Shown: positions 8,343 through 16,309 of the stretch, one piece after another
Layout: each line of letters opens with the position of its first letter
Numbering within the stretch: position 1 is the stretch's first letter
From: CAWELS01 sp964468205
GTDB lineage: Bacteria > Acidobacteriota > Terriglobia > Bryobacterales > Bryobacteraceae
Reading direction: 5' to 3'
Assembly (NCBI GenBank): GCA_964468205.1
Contig: CAYXVG010000067.1
Coordinates: 1-31,213, forward strand
Length of the DNA: 31,213 nt
Position numbers and translations under genes: made by a program
The notes under the pieces: generated by a model
What the model saw: only the letters and a program-made list of their open reading frames with translations
Told to the model about the DNA's origin: nothing
The model's database searches: none

Positions 8343-9091
8343 CGCCGGTGGCCCGGACGGCCGGAACAATCTGCGCTGTCCGTGTTTTTTCCACACCTTT
8401 CCCAATGTCCTTTCCTTCTAAGCACTTGAAAACAAGGGTTTCAAAAACTTGAGGAAAAGCCAGTTTTCAAGCCCGTTTTCTGTTGACTACAGAAGCGTTT
8501 CAGCGCATTCTGGAGATGGTTCCAAGAGGTTTTCGGAACAGCGAGCCTGACGAAACAGCGCCAGCTTGGGCCTGACACTGGAATTAGCGACCTGTCAAAA
8601 GGAAGCCGGTTCCAGGAGGCACAGGAAGGTGGTTGTTGCGGACAGGTAAGCCATTCCGTCCGGAACGAAGTTGAGCGCTACGATCTGACTGGGGGTGAAA
8701 TCCCCGGCGGGGAGCGGAAGCTTCGGGAAAGACGGAAATCATCAGGCGAGAACCGGATAACGGGTCAGGAGCGAAGATCCTCCCCGCCGCGGCCAACGGC
8801 GAGGAGAGTAGTTTCTGATCGAACGAATTCGGGGAACGTCAGGTGAGGAGTCGAAGGAATAGGCCGGGAGCGTCGACCCCGCCGCGGCAGAGCTGAGAGG
8901 CTTGGTCGCTGTGGGCGAGTGAAAGGCCGTTTTAAGATTCCGGCTTCTACCGGGCAGGCGCAAGCGACGCACGGGACGTTGAGAGCCGGTCGCCAAAAGC
9001 GGCCGGAAGGAGTTACCGCCAGACGCCCAAACCGGCTCGGATGCCACGCTCGAGCCAAGCATGCAGGCGGGTGAGCGCGCTGGGAAGAGGG
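8343..9091. other. Long non-coding region with RNA-like hairpins
   Basis: Roughly 750 bases without a convincing gene on either strand; the open frames are short and compositionally random. The first part (8380-8480) is AT-richer than its surroundings and contains the inverted repeat CTTGAAAAC (8425-8433) / GTTTTCAAG (8463-8471), a possible end-of-transcript structure for the BNR gene. From about 8600 to 9060 there are many small hairpins in succession, for example GGGG-TGAAAT-CCCC (8692-8705), an AGGA/TCCT stem-loop near 8768-8781 and CCG/CGG loops near 8753-8763. This arrangement looks more like a structured RNA or a decayed retroelement than like a promoter region, but I could not match it to tRNA, tmRNA, 6S, RNase P or a known riboswitch. 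Confidence 0.35.
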
Positions 9092-9448
9092 TCACTTGGA
9101 ACCATTTTTCTTTGTGGCGGTCCAGCGGGGACGCAAACTGACGAAGTTGTAGCGGCAGATTTCACACCGCTGCTGTTTCCATCCGAAATTACAGAGAGCG
9201 CGCAGGAGTGCTGGCGGAAGGTGGTATTTTTCCTGCCAGTCCCGCAGATTCATATTTGCGCACCGGGGACAGCGGGCGAAACGCACCGCCGGCCAGCGGC
9301 AGGGGTGGTCGGCATACCGTGCTCCGCATTCCGCACAGCGCACATACTGGAACCCAATCAGGGTGTACAACCGCTCCCTCACGCCCCGGAGGCGAGAATT
9401 CCGCGCCACTTGGGCGCCGCACTCGGGACATGGCCGGATCGCTTTCAT
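9092..9448 (-). CDS. Small multi-zinc-ribbon protein of unknown function
   Basis: 118 residues from ATG 9448-9446, thirteen bases after the stop of the upstream aminotransferase gene, so the two probably share a transcript. Four cysteine-pair knuckles are visible: CPECG near the start, CAECG after a basic amphipathic segment, CPRC in the middle and CEIC near the end, plus an additional Cys-Arg-Trp. The spacing supports two zinc ribbons built from CxxC pairs. Between them is FQYVRCAECGARYADHPC and a helix-rich link (DWQEKYHLPPALLRALC). The C-terminal tail RPRWTATKKNGSK is basic. Such proteins may bind nucleic acid or act as zinc-dependent scaffolds, but nothing here shows which. No strong ribosome binding site precedes the start, consistent with translational coupling. 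A longer start would overlap the aminotransferase gene and is unlikely. Confidence 0.72.
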   Translation of the reverse strand: MKAIRPCPECGAQVARNSRLRGVRERLYTLIGFQYVRCAECGARYADHPCRWPAVRFARCPRCANMNLRDWQEKYHLPPALLRALCNFGWKQQRCEICRYNFVSLRPRWTATKKNGSK

Positions 9449-9461
9449 CGAACCGGAGGAG

Positions 9462-10334
9462 CTATGCTGGCGCGGACCGGCGGCGCTTCGCCTCCGCGAT
9501 ATAGGAAGATACGTACCGCGCGAAGGCGGATTGAACGGGCTCGCGCGCCACGCCCTCTCGGCGGATCTCGATCCCCTCGACGTCAATCACCGGCAGCAGC
9601 CCACGCGTCGTGGATGTGATGAACACCTCGTCGGCTTGCTCTATGTCTTTGAGCCGGAGGGTCTTTTCCGAGATCGTCACCCCTGGGGCCTCAATTTCGG
9701 TGAGCAGAATCTGGCGCGTGACGCCGGGGAGGCATCCCGAGGAGAGCGGCGGCGTCCAAATCTCCCGGTCCTTCGAAATGAACAGGTTGGCCGAGGTACA
9801 CTCGCTCGCCTCGCCCCGCTCGTTGAGCAGGATCACTTCATCGAATCCTCTCGTTTCGGCCTCCTCGAGCCAGCACAAATTGTGCGCCCAGGAGAGGATT
9901 TTCGCTCCGGAGAAGGGCGAATCCGCGTGGCGAGCGTTGGGCACGACGCCGAGTTTGACGCCCGCGCCCCATCTCTTCAACTCCGCTGTGAAGGCGATGA
10001 TGTCATAGTCCCGCTCGATTCCGGGACCTTCCCACATCCCACCGCGGTTGCGGACCACGATCACCCGCAGGGTGGCATTGCGGGCATTGTTGGCCTCGAT
10101 CAAGCGGTAAAGAGGCTCCTCCATCTCGGCTGGCTGGCCGGGGAAGGGCACTCGCATGAGCCGGGCGTCGCCCCTCATACGCTGCCAGTGCCGCTCAAAG
10201 GCGAACATCACGCCGTCCATGACCCGGAGCGTCGAGAAGACGCCCCAGCCGTTGACGAGGCCGGTCTGACCGGGTGAGAGCGACTGTTCGCCGGCGTCTT
10301 GAACCTGGTCATTATGAAGAACGAAATGGTGCAT
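9462..10334 (-). CDS. Class IV PLP-dependent aminotransferase (IlvE/PabC/D-amino-acid type)
   Basis: 290 residues, normal for fold-type IV aminotransferases. The catalytic lysine is Lys145 in GAKILSWAHNL, the phosphate/cofactor strand contains DEVILLNERGEASECTSANLF with the pyridine-N glutamate at Glu178, and CLPGVTRQILL follows, as in branched-chain aminotransferase and aminodeoxychorismate lyase. The N-terminal segment (GLVNGWGVFSTLRVMDG, FAFERHWQRMRGDARL) is diagnostic of the family. Sequence alone does not choose between IlvE, PabC (4-amino-4-deoxychorismate lyase, folate synthesis) and D-amino-acid transaminase. The short length and lack of an IlvE-type extension lean towards PabC or a D-amino-acid enzyme. 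It lies 76 bases downstream of a HipA-like kinase and 13 bases upstream of a zinc-ribbon gene, all on the minus strand, forming a likely operon. Confidence 0.9.
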   Translation of the reverse strand: MHHFVLHNDQVQDAGEQSLSPGQTGLVNGWGVFSTLRVMDGVMFAFERHWQRMRGDARLMRVPFPGQPAEMEEPLYRLIEANNARNATLRVIVVRNRGGMWEGPGIERDYDIIAFTAELKRWGAGVKLGVVPNARHADSPFSGAKILSWAHNLCWLEEAETRGFDEVILLNERGEASECTSANLFISKDREIWTPPLSSGCLPGVTRQILLTEIEAPGVTISEKTLRLKDIEQADEVFITSTTRGLLPVIDVEGIEIRREGVAREPVQSAFARYVSSYIAEAKRRRSAPA

Positions 10335-10410
10335 GAATCCGTTATTCTAGCGAAAACGCGCTGGCCGGCGGCGGCAGAACTGGCGGCCGGACCAAAGTTT
10401 CGAGGCTCCG

Positions 10411-11241
10411 TTACTTCCAGTTGGGAAAGGGGTTCGCTTTTCCACGGGCGCACTCTTCGATGAGGTCGCGTACGCGTGTCCTGCGCCGGACCAGCCGGTG
10501 CAGCAGCTTTTCGAGCGCCTCCTCGTCGCCTTCAATCCACTCGCTCGGGATCTGCTTGACCGCTTCGTCGAGCGTCTCTTCGGGGAGGTGGATGATGCGT
10601 CCGAGCCACGGCTCGAAGTCATCCCAGCCGCGAACCGATTCGTATACCGAGGAACGGTAGTAGAGGCCCTGAATGGGGGAGTCGCTGAAGCTCCAGTGCG
10701 GGCCGTCAAAAAGGTAGCCGTGATCCATCATCTGCGCGACAAAGCCGGTCTGGCGCGAGCCCGTCCCGCCGGGCAGCCATTCGGAAACTTGGGCGCGAAA
10801 GAAGATGCTCTGGCGGGAGTCGGCGTTGCCTGTCCATTTGTCGAACGCGAGTATTCCGTGGAAGTGATCGCGGTTGACGACCTTCCGGAGCAGAACGTCG
10901 GGAATGAAGTCGTAGACGGCGAGGGTGTTGGGATCGGCCGGATAGCGGGAGCCGAATTGCCATCCTGGCTCAACTGGCACATGGCGGCTACCGAGCTGGA
11001 ATCCGACTTCCGGATATTGTTCGAGGAACTCCGGGCTCACGCGAACCAAAGCCACCTCCGGGCAGGAGATTTGCAGGTAGCGCAGCAGGACGCCGGCGAG
11101 CAGTTCATTCACCAGTATGCGGCGGTGCTGCGGGTTGTTCTTGAACTTGACGACGTAGAATTGCCCGTTATCCGCCTCGAGAAGATGGGCTTGCGCACCG
11201 CCGCGCATTTTGCGGATGAATCGCCGGGCCTTGACGAGCAT
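10411..11241 (-). CDS. Stand-alone HipA-like kinase-fold protein
   Basis: 276 residues resembling the HipA-like kinase family that occurs without a HipB antitoxin. Visible elements are the nucleotide-binding lysine strand FYVVKFKNN (Lys32), the helix NELLAGVLLRYL, a catalytic-loop-like FDKWTGNADSRQ with Asp134 and Asn139, and a metal-site motif MMDHGYLFDG with Asp173 in the position of the DFG aspartate. The C-terminal region (LPEETLDEAVKQIPSEWI, LEKLLHRLVRRRTRVRDLI) is helical, as in HipA relatives. The family is predicted to phosphorylate a protein or other target, which is not known here. No helix-turn-helix partner gene is adjacent; the divergent neighbour is a 79-residue protein. The start ATG at 11241 is 50 bases from that divergent gene, so the promoters for both directions lie in that short gap. 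Confidence 0.83.
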   Translation of the reverse strand: MLVKARRFIRKMRGGAQAHLLEADNGQFYVVKFKNNPQHRRILVNELLAGVLLRYLQISCPEVALVRVSPEFLEQYPEVGFQLGSRHVPVEPGWQFGSRYPADPNTLAVYDFIPDVLLRKVVNRDHFHGILAFDKWTGNADSRQSIFFRAQVSEWLPGGTGSRQTGFVAQMMDHGYLFDGPHWSFSDSPIQGLYYRSSVYESVRGWDDFEPWLGRIIHLPEETLDEAVKQIPSEWIEGDEEALEKLLHRLVRRRTRVRDLIEECARGKANPFPNWK

Positions 11242-11291
11242 AAAGTGGGGTAATCTAGAGGTTTACCACAGAAGCCAGGAGGGAAGCACGT

Positions 11292-11531
11292 ATGCCGGAA
11301 GAAACGGCTCTACCCGGAGGAGCGCCACGGAGCAAGGACGAGGTAGCTCTGGAGTTGATGAAGTTCATCTCGATTCAAACGGGCTACGGGAAAGGGATTC
11401 CGGCAGCGGGATTCACGGGAAAACAGCCGGTTCGCCCGGCCGATGACCAAGCCGCGGCCTTGCTCGAATTATTTGAGCGCTGCCGGGACGCGGTGTACCA
11501 GATTCCAGCGGGTTCCGGGAAAGCCGGGTAG
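11292..11531 (+). CDS. Small protein of unknown function (79 aa)
   Basis: The start ATG 11292 is preceded by AGGAGG at good spacing, the best evidence that this short frame is real. The product is acidic to neutral with a central block KDEVALELMKFISIQTGYGKG and a second helix DDQAAALLELFERCRDAVYQ; it has no signal peptide or membrane segment. The pattern of a helix, a Gly-rich turn with FTGKQ and a second helix looks like a small folded domain rather than random translation. It is transcribed divergently from the HipA-like gene with a 50-base gap. That position would suit a partner or regulator, but no helix-turn-helix or other toxin-antitoxin signature is visible, so I assign no function. 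Confidence 0.7.
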   Translation: MPEETALPGGAPRSKDEVALELMKFISIQTGYGKGIPAAGFTGKQPVRPADDQAAALLELFERCRDAVYQIPAGSGKAG

Positions 11532-11680
11532 GGGGCGGGCTTTCGCTATCCGCGGCGGTGTTGGAATCCTGCAACGGGCGTGGCCGTGGAGCGTGCCGCC
11601 TCGATCGGGCGCCGGGCAGGCGGCATTATGAAGTGACGGCGCGGTAAGCACGACTGGGAAACGCGGGAAAGCAGCGGAGG

Positions 11681-12154
11681 TTAGGTCTTCCCGGCGCGTT
11701 TCGAGGTGGACTTCTTTTTCGCGCCTGCCTTTTTCGCTTCGCTTTTCCTGGTCGCGGTCTTCTTCGGTGCGGACTTCTTCGGCGCGAGCTTCCGCGTGGT
11801 CCCGCCACGGGCTCTGACGGCCTTCTTTGGGAGAGCCTTTTCTGCCTTTTTTTCAACAGCTTCTGAGCGAGAAGGACGCGCGGAGGGTGGTTGTTTCCCA
11901 GCCGGTTTCTTGGGCGCCGGAGTATCGCCATCGGAAGTGGGAATGACGTCGGGCGGCAGGACTGCACTTACCTTTTCTGGAGGGGGAGGTGCGTCCGGAA
12001 TCGGAGCGCCGGCGGCTTTTTCCGGCTGGCCGGAATCGCGCTCTTCCTCCTCATCCCGATCGTACTGCATGATTTCCGCTTCGATCTCGATTGGGCCGGC
12101 TTCGTAACCCGAGCCCTCACACTCATCCAAAGCAAAGTGTCTAAGGTTGTACAT
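11681..12154 (-). CDS. Histone-H1-tail-like protein with acidic N-terminal half
   Basis: 157 residues from ATG 12154-12152, chosen because GGAG stands nine bases upstream; the next upstream in-frame start adds 14 residues and has no such site. The N-terminal half is acidic (ALDECEGSGYEAGPIEIEAEI, then YDRDEEEERD). The middle is proline-rich, and the last 70 residues are Lys/Ala/Arg-rich with repeated KK-x-A motifs (APKKSAPKKTATRKSEAKK, AGAKKKSTSKRAGKT), like bacterial histone H1-type tails and some DNA-binding or ribosome-associated proteins. This supports nucleic-acid contact by a disordered basic tail, balanced by an acidic head. Low complexity limits homology-based naming. It is convergent with the 79-residue gene and is followed upstream by a 172-base gap before the transglycosylase gene. 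Confidence 0.78.
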   Translation of the reverse strand: MYNLRHFALDECEGSGYEAGPIEIEAEIMQYDRDEEEERDSGQPEKAAGAPIPDAPPPPEKVSAVLPPDVIPTSDGDTPAPKKPAGKQPPSARPSRSEAVEKKAEKALPKKAVRARGGTTRKLAPKKSAPKKTATRKSEAKKAGAKKKSTSKRAGKT

Positions 12155-12326
12155 CGTAGAATACTCCAGCCGCCTCGCCGCCAAGACTGCCACCACAGCC
12201 GATGATTATCCACTAGGATAGCGCGATATCCGTGAAAATCAAGGGTTTGGCCTCTTCAAATCGCCGGCCTCCAACGTGCGGGCTTGCGGAATCGCCCGGC
12301 GGGGGTGCAGCGTCTGGGGTTCTGGT

Positions 12327-13913
12327 TTAGCCGTCCGACTGCTCACTCGCACCAGCGGCTGGCCGGCCACGACGGCCCGGTTGCGAGGAAGAGCTCCGGG
12401 AGTCTGCTCCCCTAGTTCCAGTGTAGCTGACCGGCACTACGACCAAGTCGCCGGCCTCTGGATCCGTTAAAACGCCGCCGTTGGCGATGGCGATGCTTTC
12501 GGCGGTGATCTCGTAAAGCTCGGCGATCATCGACAGAGTCTGCCCGTAACCGACGCGATGCACCCGCCAGGATGCACGCTGGCTAGCCGGAACCGTCTCG
12601 AGCGCGGCAAGCACGAAGCTTCCAGACCCTTTTGGGACGTGAATGGCGTAGCCGGGCGGAGCGATATCCTTCAGCAGCGCCGGGTTCAGAGCGCGGATTT
12701 CGTCGATGGGGCGGCCGAGAATGTCGGCCACGAGACCCAGATGCGTTTGGTAGCCGACCTCGACCGTGTTGTATTCAACGGGCGGGTCCGGCACGACCCC
12801 TTCCAGCCCGTATTCGTCCGGGGAGTTAGCCATGATGATCATGGCGAGCACAATTGGTACGTATCTACGCGTTTCGGGGGGGAGTACCCGGCGCCGGGAA
12901 AGCTCCCAGAAATCCGCATAGCCTGTGCGGCGTACGGCCCGGGTGACGCGGCCGGGTCCGGCATTGTAGGCGGCCATGGCGAGATACCAGTCGCCGAGGG
13001 CCTCATAGAGGTCGCGAAGGTGCTGGGCGGCGGCGCGGGTGGCTTTCTCGGGGTCGAGCCGGTCATCGTAAAAGCTTGAGCGGTTCAGCCCGTATTCCTC
13101 GCCGCGGTAGCTCATGAATTGCCACAATCCCGTCGCGCGTTTGCGGGACATGGCGCGGGCCTGGTAGCCGGACTCGATCATACCCAGATAGGTCAGCTCC
13201 TGCGGTACGCCCTCCTCGTCGAGGATCCGCTGAATCATGGGCTTGAAACGGCCCAAGCGGCGGAGGCCACTGACGAGCGTCTTCCGGCCGCCGGACGAGG
13301 AAAAGTACTTGATGTAGCGCATCACCTCGCCGTTCACTTCAACGGGAAATTGCGAGCCGGGCAGCTTCAGACGTTCGACCACCGTGAGTTCGGTGTTCGG
13401 ATCCACTGGGAACGTGACATCGAGGAGGCTATCCACCGGCGCCTCCTCGAAGCCCAGGTCGTGCTCCGCCGCGCCGAGGCCCGCGACGTCGTAATCGTGG
13501 ATGGCGTTCGCGAGTTCGCGGCACTTGGCCGTGACGCGATAGCGGTCGAGAGCGTCCTCGGGGGATTCGAGCAGCAGGTCAATGGCGCTATCGAACATTC
13601 GCCTCGCGTTCTCGATATCGCCGTGGCCGTAGAACTCCTCTCCGGCGTGGAAGCGGTCAGCCGCCTCGCGCAACACGGCGTCGGTTTCGGGGGTACGGAG
13701 CGGCGCTTCGATGGCGGCCTGAAAGATGGGCGCGACGTACCGGGGATCCATCTGCGGCCGGATCACCGGAGCTTCCAATTTCTGGGGCTGAGGAGGCGGC
13801 GGCGTCTGAACCGTGTGTTTCGCACCGCCGCGGCCGAAGGGGCCACAGCCCGCGAGGCCGAACACCAGGAGGACGGCGCCGAAGAGCAGGGTCGGGCGAT
13901 TGTGTCGTTTCAT
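12327..13913 (-). CDS. mltD: Lipoprotein lytic murein transglycosylase with LysM domains (MltD-like)
   Basis: 528 residues from ATG 13913-13911, which gives a clean lipoprotein signal LLFGAVLLVFGLAGC with Cys23 as the anchored residue. Residues about 235-360 form the SLT catalytic domain: LTYLGMIESGYQ with the catalytic Glu247, then GLWQFM, AAQHLRDLYEALGDWYLA, AAYNAGPGRV and RRYVPIVLAMI. Two LysM-like peptidoglycan-binding segments follow, near 382-428 (weaker) and 449-495 (WRVHRVGYGQTLSMIAELY). An N-terminal helical region precedes the catalytic domain. The enzyme cleaves the MurNAc-GlcNAc bond of peptidoglycan with formation of the 1,6-anhydro end, and should act in the periplasm at the outer membrane. 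The Ser-rich C-terminus looks disordered. Symbol is by architecture; MltC-like or Slt-like naming is possible. Confidence 0.9.
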   Translation of the reverse strand: MKRHNRPTLLFGAVLLVFGLAGCGPFGRGGAKHTVQTPPPPQPQKLEAPVIRPQMDPRYVAPIFQAAIEAPLRTPETDAVLREAADRFHAGEEFYGHGDIENARRMFDSAIDLLLESPEDALDRYRVTAKCRELANAIHDYDVAGLGAAEHDLGFEEAPVDSLLDVTFPVDPNTELTVVERLKLPGSQFPVEVNGEVMRYIKYFSSSGGRKTLVSGLRRLGRFKPMIQRILDEEGVPQELTYLGMIESGYQARAMSRKRATGLWQFMSYRGEEYGLNRSSFYDDRLDPEKATRAAAQHLRDLYEALGDWYLAMAAYNAGPGRVTRAVRRTGYADFWELSRRRVLPPETRRYVPIVLAMIIMANSPDEYGLEGVVPDPPVEYNTVEVGYQTHLGLVADILGRPIDEIRALNPALLKDIAPPGYAIHVPKGSGSFVLAALETVPASQRASWRVHRVGYGQTLSMIAELYEITAESIAIANGGVLTDPEAGDLVVVPVSYTGTRGADSRSSSSQPGRRGRPAAGASEQSDG

Positions 13914-14076
13914 GCTTGTCTGGCGTTCCAATGAATACACACAGGCAGCTTGCCCGGCCACCTGCCTACAGTTTCCCGACTTTACACGATGGGAACCGGG
14001 CGCCGCAACCGGACAGATGGCGCTCCGGCGGCCCGGGCTTCAGAGCCTCCCGCGGGAGGCTGCCCGGTCCGGATGG

Positions 14077-16173
14077 CTACTCCTCCTCCTCTTCGATACC
14101 CTCGCGCGCGGCCTTCGCCTGGGCGACGATCTTGTCCCCGATCTGCTGCGGCACGAAGTCATAGTGATCGAACTCCATGCTGAACGAGGCGCGTCCCTGG
14201 GTCATGGAGGTGAGATCGTTCTGGTAAGTGAGCATTTCCGACATCGGCGCGAAAGCCTTGATCACCTGCCTGTTGCCCTTCACCTCACTGCCGGAGATAC
14301 GCCCGCGGCGGCTGTTCATGTCGCCCATGAGGTCGCCCGCGAACTCGCCGGGAGCCTGCACTTCCACCTTCATGATGGGTTCGAGCAAGGTCGGCTTGGC
14401 CTGCTCCATGGCGAGACGGAAGGCCTTTCGGCCGGCCATCTTGAACGACATTTCGTTCGAATCGACGTCGTGGTATTTGCCGTCGTAAAGCTCTACTTTG
14501 AAATCGACTACCGGGAAGCCGGCGAGGTAACCTTTCTCCGCCGCTTCTATGACGCCCTTCTCGACCGCCGGAATGAAGGTCTTGGGAATGGCGCCGCCGA
14601 AGATCGAATTCACGAACTCGAATCCCGCGCCGCGCGGCAAGGGGCTCATCTTGATACGGCAGTCGCCAAACTGGCCGTGGCCGCCGGTCTGTTTCTTGTG
14701 CCGTCCATGCACGTCGGCGGCGCCCCGGATGGTTTCCCGGTAGGGAATTTTTGGCGCGTGCAGCTCGACGTTGACGTTGTAGCGCTTGTTCAGCTTGCTG
14801 ACGATCACCTCGACCTGCTGCTGGCCGCTGCCGGCGAGAAGAAACTGATTTGTCTGCGGGTCGCGGTAGAAGCGCATGGAGGGATCCTCCTCCAGAATCT
14901 TGTTGATGGCCTGGCCCATGCGGTCTTCGTCGCTGCGCGTGGCGGCCGTAACGGCGAAAGCGATTGACGGCTCGGGGAGATTCACGGGCGGGTAGACGAC
15001 ATCCGAACCCTTCTCGTGGAGAGTGTCGCCGGTGAGGGTGTCCTTGAGCTTCGCCACCGCGCCGATGTCGCCGGCGTGGAGTTCATTGACCGGCTGAATC
15101 TCCTTGCCTCGCAGGCAGCCGATGTGGGCCAGGCGTTCGTTGGCGCCGCTGCGGCTGCTCGTCAGGTTGATGTCGTTCTTCAGGATGCCGGACATGACTT
15201 TGAAATACGACACCCGGCCGGCAAAGGCGTCAGCCACGGTTTTGAATACGAACGCGGCGGGAGCGGCGTCGTCAGTGACCGGCAGTTCGGTTTCTTCGCC
15301 GTCCACGATCGCCGGAACCGGAGGGCGTTCACACGGGGCGGGCAGGCTGTCGGCCATGAAGTCGAGAATGCGGTCCGTGCCGATGTTGTGCAAGGCGGAG
15401 GCACAGAAGACCGGGAACAGGCGGCCTTCCCGGACCGCTTCGCTCAACCCCTCCGCGATGCTGGCGGGCGGCAGGGTTCCTTTTTCAAAGTACTCCTCCA
15501 TCAGCTCATCCTTGCCCTCGGCCACCATCTCGACGAGAGCTTCGTGGGCTTCCTGAGCCGCGTCGGCCATGTCGGCGGGAATCTCTTCCTCTTTCCCGGT
15601 TCCATTGCCGTCAATCTCGTAGGAGTACGCCTTCATCGTGATCAAATCGATCACTCCGCGGAAAGCCGCCTCGAAGCCCAGCGGCAACTGCACGGGCACG
15701 GCCTCGCGCCCGAACGCTTCGCTGATGCTCTCCGTGGCCGTTTTGAAGTCGGCCCGCTCGCGCTCCATTTTGTTGACCACGAAGAAGCGCGGTAGCTTGA
15801 ACTCCTCGGCGAAGCTCCATGTCTTTTCGGTTTGCACCTCGACGCCGGCGACGGCATCGACCACGGAGACCGCCGCATCGGCGGCTGCAACGGCGCCCTT
15901 GGTGTCGTTGATGAATATATTGAAACCCGGCGTATCCAGCAGGTTGATCTTGCGCTTTTTCCACTCCGCATACGCGAGGGAGGTGGAAATTGTGATCTTC
16001 CGGCTAATCTCCTCCTCGTCATAATCGGTGAGAGTGTTGCCCTCGTCGGCGCTCGTCAGCCGGTTCGTGACACCGGCGGCGTAAAGCATTCCAGCGACGA
16101 GGGATGTCTTCCCGGAGTTGCCGTGTCCAACCACAGCAACGTTCCGGATGTCGGTACCTGCGTAGACTTTCAC
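14077..16173 (-). CDS. Elongation factor G-like GTPase (EF-G paralogue)
   Basis: 698 residues with the whole EF-G domain order: GTPase domain, beta-barrel domain II, and the EF-G III-V domains (GGHGQFGDCRIKMSPLPRG, VDFKVELYDGKYHDVDSNE, GDLMGDMNSRRGRISG). The G motifs differ from canonical fusA: the P-loop is GHGNSGKTS (16-24) rather than AHVDAGKTT, switch II is DTPGFN (80-85) rather than DTPGH, and the NKxD motif reads NKME (134-137). These features mark the second EF-G lineage found beside the translation factor in many bacteria; a role in ribosome-associated control has been proposed for such paralogues, but here it is not demonstrated. The GTG start at 16173 follows AGGAG. No rpsL/rpsG neighbours are present, which also argues against the main fusA. 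Confidence 0.9.
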   Translation of the reverse strand: MKVYAGTDIRNVAVVGHGNSGKTSLVAGMLYAAGVTNRLTSADEGNTLTDYDEEEISRKITISTSLAYAEWKKRKINLLDTPGFNIFINDTKGAVAAADAAVSVVDAVAGVEVQTEKTWSFAEEFKLPRFFVVNKMERERADFKTATESISEAFGREAVPVQLPLGFEAAFRGVIDLITMKAYSYEIDGNGTGKEEEIPADMADAAQEAHEALVEMVAEGKDELMEEYFEKGTLPPASIAEGLSEAVREGRLFPVFCASALHNIGTDRILDFMADSLPAPCERPPVPAIVDGEETELPVTDDAAPAAFVFKTVADAFAGRVSYFKVMSGILKNDINLTSSRSGANERLAHIGCLRGKEIQPVNELHAGDIGAVAKLKDTLTGDTLHEKGSDVVYPPVNLPEPSIAFAVTAATRSDEDRMGQAINKILEEDPSMRFYRDPQTNQFLLAGSGQQQVEVIVSKLNKRYNVNVELHAPKIPYRETIRGAADVHGRHKKQTGGHGQFGDCRIKMSPLPRGAGFEFVNSIFGGAIPKTFIPAVEKGVIEAAEKGYLAGFPVVDFKVELYDGKYHDVDSNEMSFKMAGRKAFRLAMEQAKPTLLEPIMKVEVQAPGEFAGDLMGDMNSRRGRISGSEVKGNRQVIKAFAPMSEMLTYQNDLTSMTQGRASFSMEFDHYDFVPQQIGDKIVAQAKAAREGIEEEEE

Positions 16174-16309
16174 TTTGAACCTACTCCTAGCGGGGTGCGG
16201 TGACCGGCGGAACTCCGGCCTAAAGTGAGGATGTTAGCACATTCGCGATGTTGATTGCGGCTCGGTTACAGAGACTGCGGTGGACGCCTCCCCGCGGCGG
16301 CCGCGGGCG

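Noticed and set aside
8600..9060. A definite group II intron call
   Set aside because: No domain V hairpin, no GUGYG start and no reverse transcriptase were found, so it is kept only as an open question.
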